Assembly: GCF_900177725.1 (NCBI RefSeq)
Contig: NZ_FXAT01000002.1
Span: 310,001-374,000, forward strand
DNA: 64,000 bases
Direction: 5' to 3'
Origin: Paraburkholderia susongensis
GTDB lineage: Bacteria > Pseudomonadota > Gammaproteobacteria > Burkholderiales > Burkholderiaceae
Positions within the stretch are counted from its first letter, which is position 1; each line of letters begins with the position of its first letter. Shown one piece after another: positions 34,640 through 43,743 of this stretch. The notes beneath the pieces are model-generated. The model saw only the letters and a program-made list of their open reading frames with translations, had not been told where the DNA came from and searched no databases. The translations under genes and the position numbers were made by a program.

Positions 34640-35752
34640 CTAGCCGGCGACCCGTACCCGTCGAGCGGTCTCGTCAGACTGTTCAATTGCGTGAAGCGTT
34701 TTATGAAGTGCAAGCGCATGATCGAAATCAGGCGCTGTGCGGGTTCCGTGGCGCAGATCCTGAGCCATCAGACGGTAAACTTCCGCGACGTTTCGAGCGG
34801 TTACGGCATCTTCAAGGCCGAGGGCGGTCGATCGCGGTATCTCGAGTTCCTGGTAACTGTCCTCGCCTTTGCGGGCACCCTCCACCCGTAGCGCAGAGAT
34901 GTTCACCACAGGAGCGTATTCGAACGCTGCGGTGATGCGCAGATCCCCTTCGGTTCCATTGATTTCCCATCGCAACCCGGTGCCGCGCGGCAAACCACCA
35001 CGAAGCTGCAACGACAGAGGTGCGCCAGATTGCAACACGGCGTTGATCATCACGTGGTCGGGCGTCCTCAACGGGATGTGCTCTCCCGTTTCCGCGACCC
35101 TCACGGTTTGCCGACGCTGGGACAACACGGCATCCACCTCCTGGATCGGCCCCAGCACACTGTGCACCGCCGCGATAGCATGTCCCCCGATCACCGAGAG
35201 CAGCGTTGCGCCGTTTCTGGAATCCATCGCGTAACTGTCGCCACGCTGTATTTCGTCACCCCAGGTAACGCCGGCGCAGATGTATGTCGATGACAACACC
35301 TCGCCGACATAGCCTTCAGCAACGAGCTTGCGCACGAATTGCACCTCGGGTGACGCGACCGCTTGAGTCCCAGCAACGGCTAGCACGCCCTTTTCGTTCG
35401 CAAGCTGAGCAAGCTCGGTGGCTTCGACAAGGCCATTCCCGAGCGGCCATTCACAGTAGACACTTTTCCCTGCCTCGAGCGCTGCCGCCACCACTTCCTT
35501 ATGGTATGGGACTTTTACCGTTACAACCACGATATCGATGTCCGGTGAAGCGACGAGCTCCGCCACGCTCCCGAAAGCGCGTGGAATGCCAAAGGCGGCA
35601 GCTGCAGCCTGCGCACTCGCGAGGCTGGTATTTGCCACGCCCGCCAACTCGAATACATCAGAGAGGGCACGCAAGGCCGGAATATGGGCGGCTGTTGCCC
35701 ATCCGCGCTCGGCGCTCAGACCGACCATGCCCACACGAAAGCGTTTTTCCAT
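34640..35752 (-). CDS. Gfo/Idh/MocA-family oxidoreductase
   Basis: This 370-residue NAD(P)-dependent dehydrogenase has a Rossmann start (RVGMVGLSAERGW), the YCEWPL variant of the EKP motif, and SVIGGHAIAAVHSVLG in the C-terminal domain. It resembles galactose-1-dehydrogenase-like or Gal80-like fungal and bacterial members. It is the last gene of the leftward operon driven by MarR-type promoter A (38640-38720). Two hairpins in the gap from the preceding gene (arms GTGCGTCGC/GCGACGCAC at 35795-35816) may reduce its expression. The substrate is not known. Confidence 0.82.
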   Translation of the reverse strand: MEKRFRVGMVGLSAERGWATAAHIPALRALSDVFELAGVANTSLASAQAAAAAFGIPRAFGSVAELVASPDIDIVVVTVKVPYHKEVVAAALEAGKSVYCEWPLGNGLVEATELAQLANEKGVLAVAGTQAVASPEVQFVRKLVAEGYVGEVLSSTYICAGVTWGDEIQRGDSYAMDSRNGATLLSVIGGHAIAAVHSVLGPIQEVDAVLSQRRQTVRVAETGEHIPLRTPDHVMINAVLQSGAPLSLQLRGGLPRGTGLRWEINGTEGDLRITAAFEYAPVVNISALRVEGARKGEDSYQELEIPRSTALGLEDAVTARNVAEVYRLMAQDLRHGTRTAPDFDHALALHKTLHAIEQSDETARRVRVAG

Positions 35753-35794
35753 TGCATCCTCGAAACCATCAAGTTTTCCCGGCGGCTTTGCCGG

Positions 35795-35816
35795 GTGCGT
35801 CGCCGAAGCGACGCAC
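35795..35816. repeat. Intercistronic hairpin
   Basis: GTGCGTCGC and GCGACGCAC form a perfect nine-base stem with a four-base loop; a second smaller stem (CCCGGC/GCCGGG) follows on its left. The pair lies between the frameshifted NTF2 gene and the Gfo/Idh gene and could attenuate or stabilise the message. Confidence 0.45.
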
Positions 35817-35821
35817 TCACT

Positions 35822-36329
35822 TCATACGAATCCGTACTTGTAGGACGGATCATCCTTATCGCGCCGCCCAACGTTGGAATTCTCGAGTGGCGCGAGGTCG
35901 GCGGAGACCGGGTCCGAGCGCTGGGAATCAAGCACGACAACCCGATCGGCAATACGCCACGCCATTTCGACGCTCCATCCGGTCGACGTAGCGGACGTTC
36001 ACGACCCAGTCCATTGCGGGCTTGTCGCCTTCAGGCCTGGTCCTGTGGCTGGCCTGCGCATAGTGCTCCGCGTATGCCACATCGCCATCGAGCTGAACGT
36101 ACTGATTGCCGGTGAAATGCTGCGTGCATTCAAAGGCTGGCAACAGCTCCTCCGCCCATTCGATAAAACCTTCAACGCCGCCGTTGTACGCCCCATGGCG
36201 ATCAATCGCGTCAGGGTGATAACACGACCGGACGAGATCCCAATCCATCCGGTCAATACCTCTGCAGTACCGAATATGGACACGCTTGATTTCCGCCTCG
36301 TCCAGATACTGTTGAAGCCGGGTTTCCAT
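35822..36329 (-). pseudogene. NTF2/SnoaL-like gene with a frameshift
   Basis: The gene starts at ATG 36329 behind AGGAG and encodes METRLQQYLDEAEIKRVHIR, RYCRGIDRMDWDLVRSCYHP and the rest of a SnoaL_4 domain. At RMERRNG (about 35958-35962) the frame is lost: the current frame ends after 62 bases. Two missing bases would restore TWRIADRVVVLDSQRSDP-like residues, continuing for about 45 residues to a natural stop at 35822. The 3' part still has coding character, so the mutation is recent or a sequencing error. It lies within the operon of promoter A, between the cupin and Gfo/Idh genes. Confidence 0.7.
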
Positions 36330-36346
36330 GCTTTTCTCCTGTCGAC

Positions 36347-37390
36347 TCATTTGCCGGCACTCGGGTGTGGTCCGTATTCGCCCGTTTCCATCAACTGTGA
36401 TGCCGCGATCGCCTTCGGCGTCCACCGCAGCGTTGCGCGCGTTTCCAGCAGCCATGCCTGATACGTCTCTGGAACATCCTCCGAGGGCCCATGGTGAATG
36501 ACGCCCTTCGGTACCCACGTCAATGTTCCGGGATCCGAACATCCTCCCCAGGCACCGGGACCTCGCACATAGCAGATCACTTCATCGAAGTCCGCATTGA
36601 TGTGAATCGGCGGCCGGCCGGAAGTACGCGAACTGAGGTTGAACATCAAAACATCGCCGGTACCGGATGACAGGAACTGGCTAGGCGGACCGCCTTCCGG
36701 CAGATACGTCAGAACCTGGATTTTGCACAGATTGATCTTCCATACAGGAACCGACTCCGACAGCTGAACGCCGAGCGAAAGCGGATCGTGCGGCATGGTG
36801 AACACCGTGTTCTCTCCGTCGGCGCACTTCAACACCAGCTTCGTCGGGCCGCCCGCGGGAATGTCGGGGCCAACCTTGGCGTACGTCACATCGCGCGCCA
36901 CATTGATCATCCCTGTAGGCGCTGGCGGCGTGAGCTTGAGTGCCGACGGGCTCTCGACAATGACACTGCGCATCGCCTCTCCGGTCGGCTGATACCGGTA
37001 CGCTATGGCTTTCGGAATGCAGACGAAGTCGCCTTCCTCCGCCGTGAGAGATCCAACATCCGTTTCGAATCTGACGGTACCCGATTGAATGAAGTGAATC
37101 TCGTCGGCTTCAACGTTTCGAACGACATACGGCATTGGCTTGCGCCTGCCGGACACGAGCAACCTGACACCCAGTCTGGATGTCGCCACGATTGTCGGTA
37201 ACGCCTGCGCATCGTCCCAGTCATCGGGCGTCAATCGGTCAAGGACCGCTCGTCGCGGGGCGTGCGGCCCTTGCACTGAAACATAGTCCGGTGCATAGGT
37301 TGACCGGGTAACGACCGAGTGCGCACCCATGAAGCCGTCCCGGGTCCACAACTGCACAGGAGGCGCTTCATCATTCGTCTCATCAGTCAT
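36347..37390 (-). CDS. Bicupin protein, homogentisate dioxygenase-like
   Basis: This 347-residue protein has two cupin halves. The first has NVEADEIHFIQSGTVRFETD and EEGDFVCIPKAIAYRYQP. The second has RPPIHINADFDEVICYVRGPG and TWVPKGVIHHGPSED. The pattern resembles homogentisate 1,2-dioxygenase-type ring-cleavage enzymes: the second half keeps a His..E(V/I).. and HH set able to bind iron. It is about 80 residues shorter than standard HmgA and probably uses another dihydroxylated ring. GGAG lies upstream of the ATG. It is the second gene of the promoter-A operon. Confidence 0.65.
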   Translation of the reverse strand: MTDETNDEAPPVQLWTRDGFMGAHSVVTRSTYAPDYVSVQGPHAPRRAVLDRLTPDDWDDAQALPTIVATSRLGVRLLVSGRRKPMPYVVRNVEADEIHFIQSGTVRFETDVGSLTAEEGDFVCIPKAIAYRYQPTGEAMRSVIVESPSALKLTPPAPTGMINVARDVTYAKVGPDIPAGGPTKLVLKCADGENTVFTMPHDPLSLGVQLSESVPVWKINLCKIQVLTYLPEGGPPSQFLSSGTGDVLMFNLSSRTSGRPPIHINADFDEVICYVRGPGAWGGCSDPGTLTWVPKGVIHHGPSEDVPETYQAWLLETRATLRWTPKAIAASQLMETGEYGPHPSAGK

Positions 37391-37554
37391 CTGTCACTCT
37401 CCTTCGCTATCTGACGCGTACAACCGGCGCGCTCCGTGAAGGGCCCAGACGGGTCGTCCCCGTCCCGCCCGCGTTGTTCAATCTGTCACAACGGACGTTG
37501 GACGACCCGGACCTGGTGAAGCAATCTCACTTGCGGCGCCGCTACAACCGCACT

Positions 37555-38499
37555 TCAGCGCGTCGGCTTGCCAACCAGCGTCCGATACTCGTTCGCAGTC
37601 GCCGGTTTGCGCCCGAGCAGTCCGGCAATGTCGCGTGCCATGTGGAACATCTCGAGGTTGTCCTTCAGACGCTCGTCGCTGTTAGGATACTTCCACGGGG
37701 TGTCTTCCGTGCCGATCCGGATGTGCAGCCCCATCATGGTGGCAAGCGTCGTCATGTACAGGCTTGCGCGGCCGGCTGCGCACACGCTGATCACCGAAGT
37801 CGGATCAATCTGGCGAATCTGATCGACCATCAGGAACATGTGACGGGTCATGTCCTGGGCGTTGCTGACCCAGGTACCCGAAACCAGGGTGCGGCCAACG
37901 TTGAACGGCAGCCCATACAGAAGCAACCAGTTGTACGGCTTCTTGAGGATGCCCGTGTCGATGAGCTTGCGTTTCGCGAGCTCGATTTCTCCGGAGCTAT
38001 GGATAGCCAGTTCCGGCTTGACGCCAGCGGCTTCCAGCGCCTCGATGGCCGGCACCATGAAGGCTTCCGGATGACCGGGCGCGCATGGTGCAACCTCGGT
38101 CAGTCCCTCACGCGCCGGACTCATGCAGATGTCGAACGTCGTTCCGTGGAGCACGTTCAGGTTCACGACGAAGTCGTTACCAAAACGCGCACGCAGCGGC
38201 TCCAGCACAGCAGAATAGGCTTCGACCGGCGGAATGTCGCGATCGAGGCGCCGCCCCTGCGCATCCGTCATAAACGAAAAGTCAATATGAACGCCACATG
38301 CACCCGCCTCGATCACGCTGGACGCTGCGTCCACGTATTCCTGGAACGACGTGCTCGATTCGAAGCGGCCTGATACCGCCGCGTTGATTGCGATCTTCTC
38401 GGGAACATCCCATTTGGGCTGCAGTTCGGGGCCGGCGATAAATTGGTATTCCTCCATTTCACGCTTGGCGGCTTCCCAGAGGGGTAGTTTCTCGATCAT
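37555..38499 (-). CDS. Beta-keto acid cleavage enzyme (BKACE/Kce family)
   Basis: This protein of 314 residues belongs to the DUF849/BKACE family (3-keto-5-aminohexanoate cleavage enzyme relatives), which split beta-keto acids with acetyl-CoA in a zinc-dependent reaction. Visible motifs are KIAINAAVSGRF at the start, GACGVHIDFSF with a zinc-ligand His, NLNVLHG, LAIHSSGEIEL, and GTEDTPWKYPNSDE near the end. I start it at ATG 38499 (MIEKLPLWEAAKREMEEY). It is the first gene behind promoter A and could cleave the open-ring keto acid from the neighbouring cupin enzyme. Confidence 0.8.
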   Translation of the reverse strand: MIEKLPLWEAAKREMEEYQFIAGPELQPKWDVPEKIAINAAVSGRFESSTSFQEYVDAASSVIEAGACGVHIDFSFMTDAQGRRLDRDIPPVEAYSAVLEPLRARFGNDFVVNLNVLHGTTFDICMSPAREGLTEVAPCAPGHPEAFMVPAIEALEAAGVKPELAIHSSGEIELAKRKLIDTGILKKPYNWLLLYGLPFNVGRTLVSGTWVSNAQDMTRHMFLMVDQIRQIDPTSVISVCAAGRASLYMTTLATMMGLHIRIGTEDTPWKYPNSDERLKDNLEMFHMARDIAGLLGRKPATANEYRTLVGKPTR

Positions 38500-38656
38500 G
38501 ATGATCCTCGACTCAGGTGGTGAAGTAAGGGCTCGGACAGCTCCGAACCAACGACAATCGGATCCGCAGCAAGCGTCCCGCCCGGAATGTAAGGAGCGAA
38601 ACACCTACCGCTCTCGCAATCCAATCATCTGTGCTAAGATGATTCTATACGAAATC

Positions 38657-38719
38657 GATTTATATCGAATGATGTGTTTCGGAACGAACAAAGTCAAGGG
38701 CATTAGGGAAATTCTCTGG
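38657..38719 (-). promoter_or_regulatory. MarR-regulon promoter A (BKACE operon)
   Basis: Read leftwards: CCAGAG-type half palindrome at 38719, -35 TTGACT at 38697-38692, 17-bp spacer, -10 CATCAT at 38674-38669, and the operator CATCATTCGATATAAATC ending at 38657. It drives the BKACE operon; the MarR gene at 38797 is divergent from it. In this copy the operator is the most symmetric: TCGAT-ATAA-ATCGA. Confidence 0.8.
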
Positions 38720-38796
38720 ATGCCGGTTGTCACTGAACCCGTGTCCGGGTGACCCGGATCACGTCGGATCGCGTCTATATGTCGAGGAATAAGCGA

Positions 38797-39339
38797 ATGG
38801 TTAAGTCCTACTCCACCGCAATCGATATGCCCCTGGATGTCATCGAGTCGCACTGCGCCTCAGCGGAAAATGAGCCGACCGGGATCTTCGACGACCGCGG
38901 CCGAACCGTTCCCTGGATGACCCGAACGCTGCATCGTCTCTACGACAGCGAGGCTCAGAAGATCCTCGACCGGAAGAAGGTCTCCATTGCGCATTGGTAC
39001 TACCTGCGCACGCTTGCCCAGCGCGGTGATCTGAATCAGCTTGAACTAAGCAAACGCGTGGGAATCGCTTCGACTACGGCTGTGCCTGCGTTGGACAGCA
39101 TGGAAAAGCGGGGGCTTTTGAAAAGAACGCGCGATCCGAAGGACCGGCGCAAATACTACGTGAGTCTCACCGACGACGGCAGGCGTCTGGTGGATGAACT
39201 GATGCCGGAAATCGTTCAGATGATTTCCAACTCGTTTGACGGGGTGGATCCCGAAGAAATGCTCACGTTCTGGAAGGTTTTGCACCAGATCGCGCAAAAC
39301 CTCCTCGATAAGTCCAATGAGGAAGCGGTGGTGGACTAG
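38797..39339 (+). CDS. MarR-family transcriptional regulator (copy 1)
   Basis: This protein of 180 residues has a MarR winged helix: LNQLELSKRVGIASTTAVPALDSMEKRGLLKR followed by DRRKYYVSLTDDGR in the wing. An N-terminal arm (DDRGRTVPWMTRTLHRL) is shared with the second MarR protein at 51067-51624. I chose ATG 38797 (GAGGA eight bases upstream) over a GTG at 38749. It is divergent from promoter A and is the obvious candidate to bind the TCGATATAAAT operators, with a catabolic intermediate as inducer. Confidence 0.88.
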   Translation: MVKSYSTAIDMPLDVIESHCASAENEPTGIFDDRGRTVPWMTRTLHRLYDSEAQKILDRKKVSIAHWYYLRTLAQRGDLNQLELSKRVGIASTTAVPALDSMEKRGLLKRTRDPKDRRKYYVSLTDDGRRLVDELMPEIVQMISNSFDGVDPEEMLTFWKVLHQIAQNLLDKSNEEAVVD

Positions 39340-39360
39340 CCACCCTCCGCCAGCCTCCTT

Positions 39361-39645
39361 TTAAAAGCCGCCGGCATGTCCCGATCGGGACGTTCCGTCC
39401 ACCTCGCCACCATAGGCAGAGGCCGCATCTTTCGCCGCGGCATTCTGTGCCTCGACTTTCGCTTCAGCAGCCTGGATATTTTGCGGGTAGTGAAGCCCAT
39501 CGCGCAGGTCGTAACCCGCGCTCTCGACCTGCACCAACTGGGCGCGCACCTGCGCGCGGCTGAGCGATGACGCTGACTGCGCGAACGACGCGACAGGGGC
39601 AACAGCAAGCACCACGACAAGAACAACCTTGCTCAACGATTTCAT
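39361..39645 (-). CDS. DUF4148 secreted protein
   Basis: This small protein of 94 residues has a signal peptide (MKSLSKVVLVVVLAVAPVASFA) and the Burkholderia-typical LSRAQVRAQLVQVESAGYD motif and YPQNIQAAEAKVEAQNAAA of DUF4148. AGGAGG lies nine bases before the ATG. These proteins are common and of unknown function. It is convergent with the MarR gene. Confidence 0.85.
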   Translation of the reverse strand: MKSLSKVVLVVVLAVAPVASFAQSASSLSRAQVRAQLVQVESAGYDLRDGLHYPQNIQAAEAKVEAQNAAAKDAASAYGGEVDGTSRSGHAGGF

Positions 39646-40157
39646 GACTTCGTACCTCCTGGATTTGATCGTCAGTGGCATGGCAAAACAGCTTTCTGCC
39701 ACGGTTGACGACAGTCTAAGAGGAAGAAGCACCTAGGGTAAGTACCCATCTCGCCAACTCACTGTTGCAGCCGCGTTGCAAGCCAACGCGCGCCTGTCAC
39801 TTTGGCGTTCTCACACCCTTCGCCAGGGAGATTCCCCAGGTTTCTTGACTTTGCTCATCCCAAAACGCATCATTCGATATAAATCAATTCTATGTTGCAT
39901 TATTTCATATAAATTGCATCGCGCAGATGGCGTGAGAGTCGCCACGCGGCCCTCCTCCGCGAGCTCGATGAAAACCGGATGCAGCGTTCCATCACACAAA
40001 TAACAAAGGAGTACGTAGTTAATAGCAGTAAGGATGACGACATGCGCAGCAGCGATTCGTTGATTTCCAAAGCCCGACTGGCGGCGCATCGGACCTTGCT
40101 TTGACATGTAGTTCACCGTTTTCGAATCCGGCTTCATCACCTACATCGAGGATCGTC
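39646..40157. other. Intergenic region carrying MarR-regulon promoter B
   Basis: These 512 bases contain no supported gene. The conserved promoter/operator lies at 39823-39885. A second, degenerate operator-like stretch (ATTTCATATAAATTG) follows about 20 bases downstream. The 270 bases from there to the binding-protein start form an unusually long leader without clear structure. Confidence 0.5.
39823..39885 (+). promoter_or_regulatory. MarR-regulon promoter B (ABC transporter operon)
   Basis: CCAGGGAGATTCCCCAGG at 39823-39840, -35 TTGACT at 39845-39850, 17-bp spacer, -10 CATCAT at 39868-39873, and operator CATCATTCGATATAAATC at 39868-39885. It drives the sugar-type ABC transporter and probably the porin. 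Confidence 0.8.
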
Positions 40158-41249
40158 ATGTTCGACAAGTTTCAGGTCTGGCAAGCTGCAAAAATCGGAC
40201 TACTTATTTCTGTAGCTCTGAGCTGCACCGCAGCCCATGCGGCACAAGACTCGCTCACAAGCCACCAGGGCGATATCACTCCGCTCTGCGGTACCAAACC
40301 GATGATCGTTGGCGTGTCGGACGGGTATGGCGGCAATACCTGGCGCAAAACGGGACTTGCCGAAGTCAAGGATGAGCTAAGCCGCTGCAAGAACGTCAAG
40401 CGGGTCATTTATAGCAATGCCAACGGTGACCCGCAGAAGGCGAACTCGGACATCAACAGTATGGTTGCCCAGGGAGCCAATGTTCTTATCATGCTGCCGG
40501 ATTTTGGCGCCGTGCAACTCCCTGCCATGCGGGCGGCCATGAAGGCCGGTGTAGCGGTTGTACCGTATTCGGCACAGATCCCGGGCGTGACTGGCCGCGA
40601 CTATGTCGTCAATGTGGTTGGCGACACCAAGCAGATCGGCGTGCTTTGGGCCGATTGGCTCGGAACAACCCTCAAGAAAGGCAACGTCGTATTCCTGGGC
40701 GGGTCGCCTGGCGCAACCGGGTCGCAGAATTTCATGGACGGCCTGAAAGGTGGTCTCAGGAAATATCCTGACCTGAAGCTGTTGAACGATCAGTTCGTCG
40801 TGACGAACTGGAACCCCGTGGACGCCCAAAAGGCCACGGCAGGCCTCATTGCCCAATACCCGCACATCGACGCTATCGTCACCGACTATGGCGTCACTGC
40901 GCTCGCCGCTGCGAAAGCATTCGAACAGGCCCATCTTCCCGTACCGGCCATCGTAACGATCGCGAGCGATAACGAGCTGAACTGCCATTACCTGTCGGCG
41001 AAAAAGTCGGGCACCGCATTCCCCTACTACACACTCGACGGCACCACTACGTACGTGCGCTTTGCCGTGCGGCACGGGGTAGCGGCCTATCAGGGCACGG
41101 CAGACAACGAGTCGCCCGCCGTCCTTCCGTTCGCCTACGCCGACAGCGCCAAGGGTCTCGACCCCAAGTGCGACCCGAGCGCGCCTCCCGACGCCGACCT
41201 GTCCTCCGCTCTCCCCCCTGCAAAGCTCAAGGCAGTGTTCGAGCAGTAA
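40158..41249 (+). CDS. Sugar-type ABC transporter substrate-binding protein (RbsB family)
   Basis: This 363-residue periplasmic protein has a signal peptide (MFDKFQVWQAAKIGLLISVA..., cleavage after AHA near residue 30) and the type I binding-protein fold: MIVGVSDGYGGNTWRKTG, NSDINSMVAQGANVLIMLP, YVVNVVGDTKQIGVLWADWL and DAIVTDYGVTALAA. GAGG precedes ATG 40158. Relatives bind ribose, xylose or autoinducer-2, but members in aromatic regulons bind other small molecules. Promoter B suggests that the ligand is the regulon's substrate. Confidence 0.85.
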   Translation: MFDKFQVWQAAKIGLLISVALSCTAAHAAQDSLTSHQGDITPLCGTKPMIVGVSDGYGGNTWRKTGLAEVKDELSRCKNVKRVIYSNANGDPQKANSDINSMVAQGANVLIMLPDFGAVQLPAMRAAMKAGVAVVPYSAQIPGVTGRDYVVNVVGDTKQIGVLWADWLGTTLKKGNVVFLGGSPGATGSQNFMDGLKGGLRKYPDLKLLNDQFVVTNWNPVDAQKATAGLIAQYPHIDAIVTDYGVTALAAAKAFEQAHLPVPAIVTIASDNELNCHYLSAKKSGTAFPYYTLDGTTTYVRFAVRHGVAAYQGTADNESPAVLPFAYADSAKGLDPKCDPSAPPDADLSSALPPAKLKAVFEQ

Positions 41250-41265
41250 TCGCGCGAGATCAATC

Positions 41266-43743
41266 ATGAATGACCAGAATACCCTGCTTCAGATTGACGG
41301 CGTCACGAAACTCTTCCCCGGCGTGCGGGCACTCGATAACGTCACATTTTCAGTGCTCGCCGGTGAAGTCCACGGTCTCGTGGGCGAGAACGGCGCAGGC
41401 AAATCTACGCTGATGGCAGTGGCGTCCGGCGCGCTCGTCCCCGAAGACGGGCGCGTTGTTATCAACGGTATGCAAACCCGGGGCGACACCGACGAGGCTC
41501 GGCGCCTGGGGCTAGCGATCGTTCGGCAGGAGCCGGCCTTGATGCCTGATCTGACCGTCGCGGAGAATCTTTACCTCGGCGTACCTGCGCAGCAACGTCC
41601 GTCTCTCATGAGGACAAGGGAGTGGGCACACCAACTCCTGCGGCAATGGAGTGACGACGTCGCGATCGACGCGAGCGAGCGTGTTTTGAGCCTGAACCCT
41701 GCACAGCGCTTCATTGTCGAGATCGTCAAGGCACTTGCCGCCAAACCGAAGGTTCTGGTTCTCGACGAACCGACCGAACATCTGCTGGCAGAGGACGTCG
41801 ACCGTCTCTTTGAACGGATTCGCAGCGTCACCGCGTCCGGCTGTTCGGTCGTCTATATCTCGCACCGCATTCGCGAAGTACAGAAGATCGCCAATCGTCT
41901 TACCGTGCTCCGCGATGGTCAAGGGCAAGGGACCTACGACGCGGCAGGCCTCAGTGAGCAGCAGATTGTCGAACTGATCGTCGGCGGCGCACTCGACCGG
42001 GAGTTTCCCGCCAAAGCGGGAGATGGCCGCAGCGGCACTGTCATCGAAGTGGCCTCGCTGCGCGGTGCGGGCTTCACCGACGTATCGCTTCGGGTTCAGC
42101 AGGGAGAAATCGTGGGCCTCGCCGGCATAGACGGCAACGGGCAGCGCGAGTTCATGCGCGCCCTGGCCGGTCTCGCCCGAAGCCGCGGTAGCGTCACCGT
42201 GAATGGGAAGCCGGCGAAACTTCAGAGCTCGCAGGCTGCCGCCGCCTCAGGCATTCGCTGCCTTCCCGGCGACAGGCACAGGGAAGGCATCTTCGGCGAC
42301 CTGTCTGTGCGCGAGAACTTTTCGATCCGCAGTCTTCCGCTGGATTCCATCAAAGGATGGATCAGCCAAAGAAGCGAAGCAACGCGCACCAGACTCGCTG
42401 TAGCAGATTTCACGGTCAAGACGCCGTCCGTTGAGACGCCAATCCGCTCCCTGTCGGGAGGCAATCAGCAAAAACTGGTACTCGCGAGCGTGCTTGCAAG
42501 CAAACCCGAGGTCCTCCTCGTCGACGAACCAACGCAGGGTGTCGATGTCGGCGCGCGGATGGAAATATACAAGGTGCTTCGCGAGGCCGCCGCAGCCGGC
42601 ACCGCTGTCATCGTCGTCTCCTCGGACGCAATGGAAGTGGCGGGTTTGTGCGACCGTGTGCTGATTTTCTCTCGCGGACACATCGTCAGGGAACTGCGCG
42701 ATGCGGCCGTCAGCGAGAACAACATCACGTCGGCCGTGCTCACCGCGACCACCGAGCGTGAGAGGGGTTCGGCAAGCATTCCGGGATTCTGGAAATGGGC
42801 CGCGGGAGACTGGGCTCCGATTGCCATGCTTGCACTCGTGGTCTGCGCGCTGGGCATGTATGCGGCGCATGTCAACGAAACCTACCTGTCCACGCGAAAC
42901 CTGAGTGGAATGCTGGCACTGGTGGCAACGCTGGCCATCGTCGCCTATGGGCAGCAGGCGCTGATGCTGGTTGGAGGTATCGACCTGTCGGTCGGCCCCT
43001 TGATGGGCTTGATGGTCGTTATCCAGTCCTTCTTCCTGAACGACGGCGCCACGTTGGGCCATCAGTTGTCGGGGTGGGTCATCGTGTTTCTCGTCGCCAT
43101 AGCTGTCGGATTGGTGAACTGGACACTGGTCGGGCCCTTCCGGCTGCATCCCATGGTTGCGACGCTAGCGACCTACATGGCCCTGCAGGCGGTTTCGCTT
43201 CTGTTACGTCCGGTTCCGGGCGGCTTGATCGCCGACTCCGTAGTCGAGACGATTGGCATGCAGGCCGGATTCATACCGATTATCTCGATCGTTGCGGTCA
43301 TTCTCGCCGTCGGGTTGGAATTTTCGCTATTCAGGACCCGCCTGGGTCTCGCGTTTCGCGGCGTGGGCTCGCGGACGGAAGCTGCGCGTATGGCGGGCGT
43401 ACGGTCCCATCTGACGCTGCTCGCAGCGTATGTGGGCTGCTCGCTCTTCGCTGGCATCGCCGCTATCCCGATGATGGCTCAGGTCGGATCCGGCGACCCG
43501 AGCGCAGGCATCAACTACACGTTGGCTAGCATCGCGGCCGTCGTTATCGGCGGGGCAAGCCTGTTTGGCGGACGCGGATCTTTTATCGGTTCCCTGCTCG
43601 GTGCGCTTCTGATAATCCAGGTCAATGTGGTCACGTCATTTCTCGACATTGGAGATTCGTGGCAGTCCTACCTGTTGGGCGGCATGATCCTCGTGTCTGT
43701 CGCCCTCTATTCAAAGAGCAGAGAAATGGCGGTGGCGAAATGA
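41266..43743 (+). CDS. Fused sugar-type ABC ATPase-permease
   Basis: This 825-residue protein joins an RbsA/XylG-like tandem ATPase (about 1-500) to an RbsC-like permease (about 515-825). In the first nucleotide domain Walker A is GENGAGKST and Walker B VLVLDEPTEHL, but the signature is the degenerate LSLNPAQ. In the second Walker A is degenerate (GIDGNGQRE), the signature is LSGGNQQK, and Walker B LLVDEPTQGVD. The junction is around ERGSASIPGFWKWAAGDWAP. The permease half has the GGIDLSVG and AAVVIGGASLFGGRG family motifs. It overlaps the second permease gene by four bases. Confidence 0.88.
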   Translation: MNDQNTLLQIDGVTKLFPGVRALDNVTFSVLAGEVHGLVGENGAGKSTLMAVASGALVPEDGRVVINGMQTRGDTDEARRLGLAIVRQEPALMPDLTVAENLYLGVPAQQRPSLMRTREWAHQLLRQWSDDVAIDASERVLSLNPAQRFIVEIVKALAAKPKVLVLDEPTEHLLAEDVDRLFERIRSVTASGCSVVYISHRIREVQKIANRLTVLRDGQGQGTYDAAGLSEQQIVELIVGGALDREFPAKAGDGRSGTVIEVASLRGAGFTDVSLRVQQGEIVGLAGIDGNGQREFMRALAGLARSRGSVTVNGKPAKLQSSQAAAASGIRCLPGDRHREGIFGDLSVRENFSIRSLPLDSIKGWISQRSEATRTRLAVADFTVKTPSVETPIRSLSGGNQQKLVLASVLASKPEVLLVDEPTQGVDVGARMEIYKVLREAAAAGTAVIVVSSDAMEVAGLCDRVLIFSRGHIVRELRDAAVSENNITSAVLTATTERERGSASIPGFWKWAAGDWAPIAMLALVVCALGMYAAHVNETYLSTRNLSGMLALVATLAIVAYGQQALMLVGGIDLSVGPLMGLMVVIQSFFLNDGATLGHQLSGWVIVFLVAIAVGLVNWTLVGPFRLHPMVATLATYMALQAVSLLLRPVPGGLIADSVVETIGMQAGFIPIISIVAVILAVGLEFSLFRTRLGLAFRGVGSRTEAARMAGVRSHLTLLAAYVGCSLFAGIAAIPMMAQVGSGDPSAGINYTLASIAAVVIGGASLFGGRGSFIGSLLGALLIIQVNVVTSFLDIGDSWQSYLLGGMILVSVALYSKSREMAVAK

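Noticed and set aside
39896-39915. Sixth copy of the MarR operator downstream of promoter B
   Set aside because: ATTTCATATAAATTG shares only part of the element and lacks the -35 and -10, so it is noted only as a possible auxiliary half-site.
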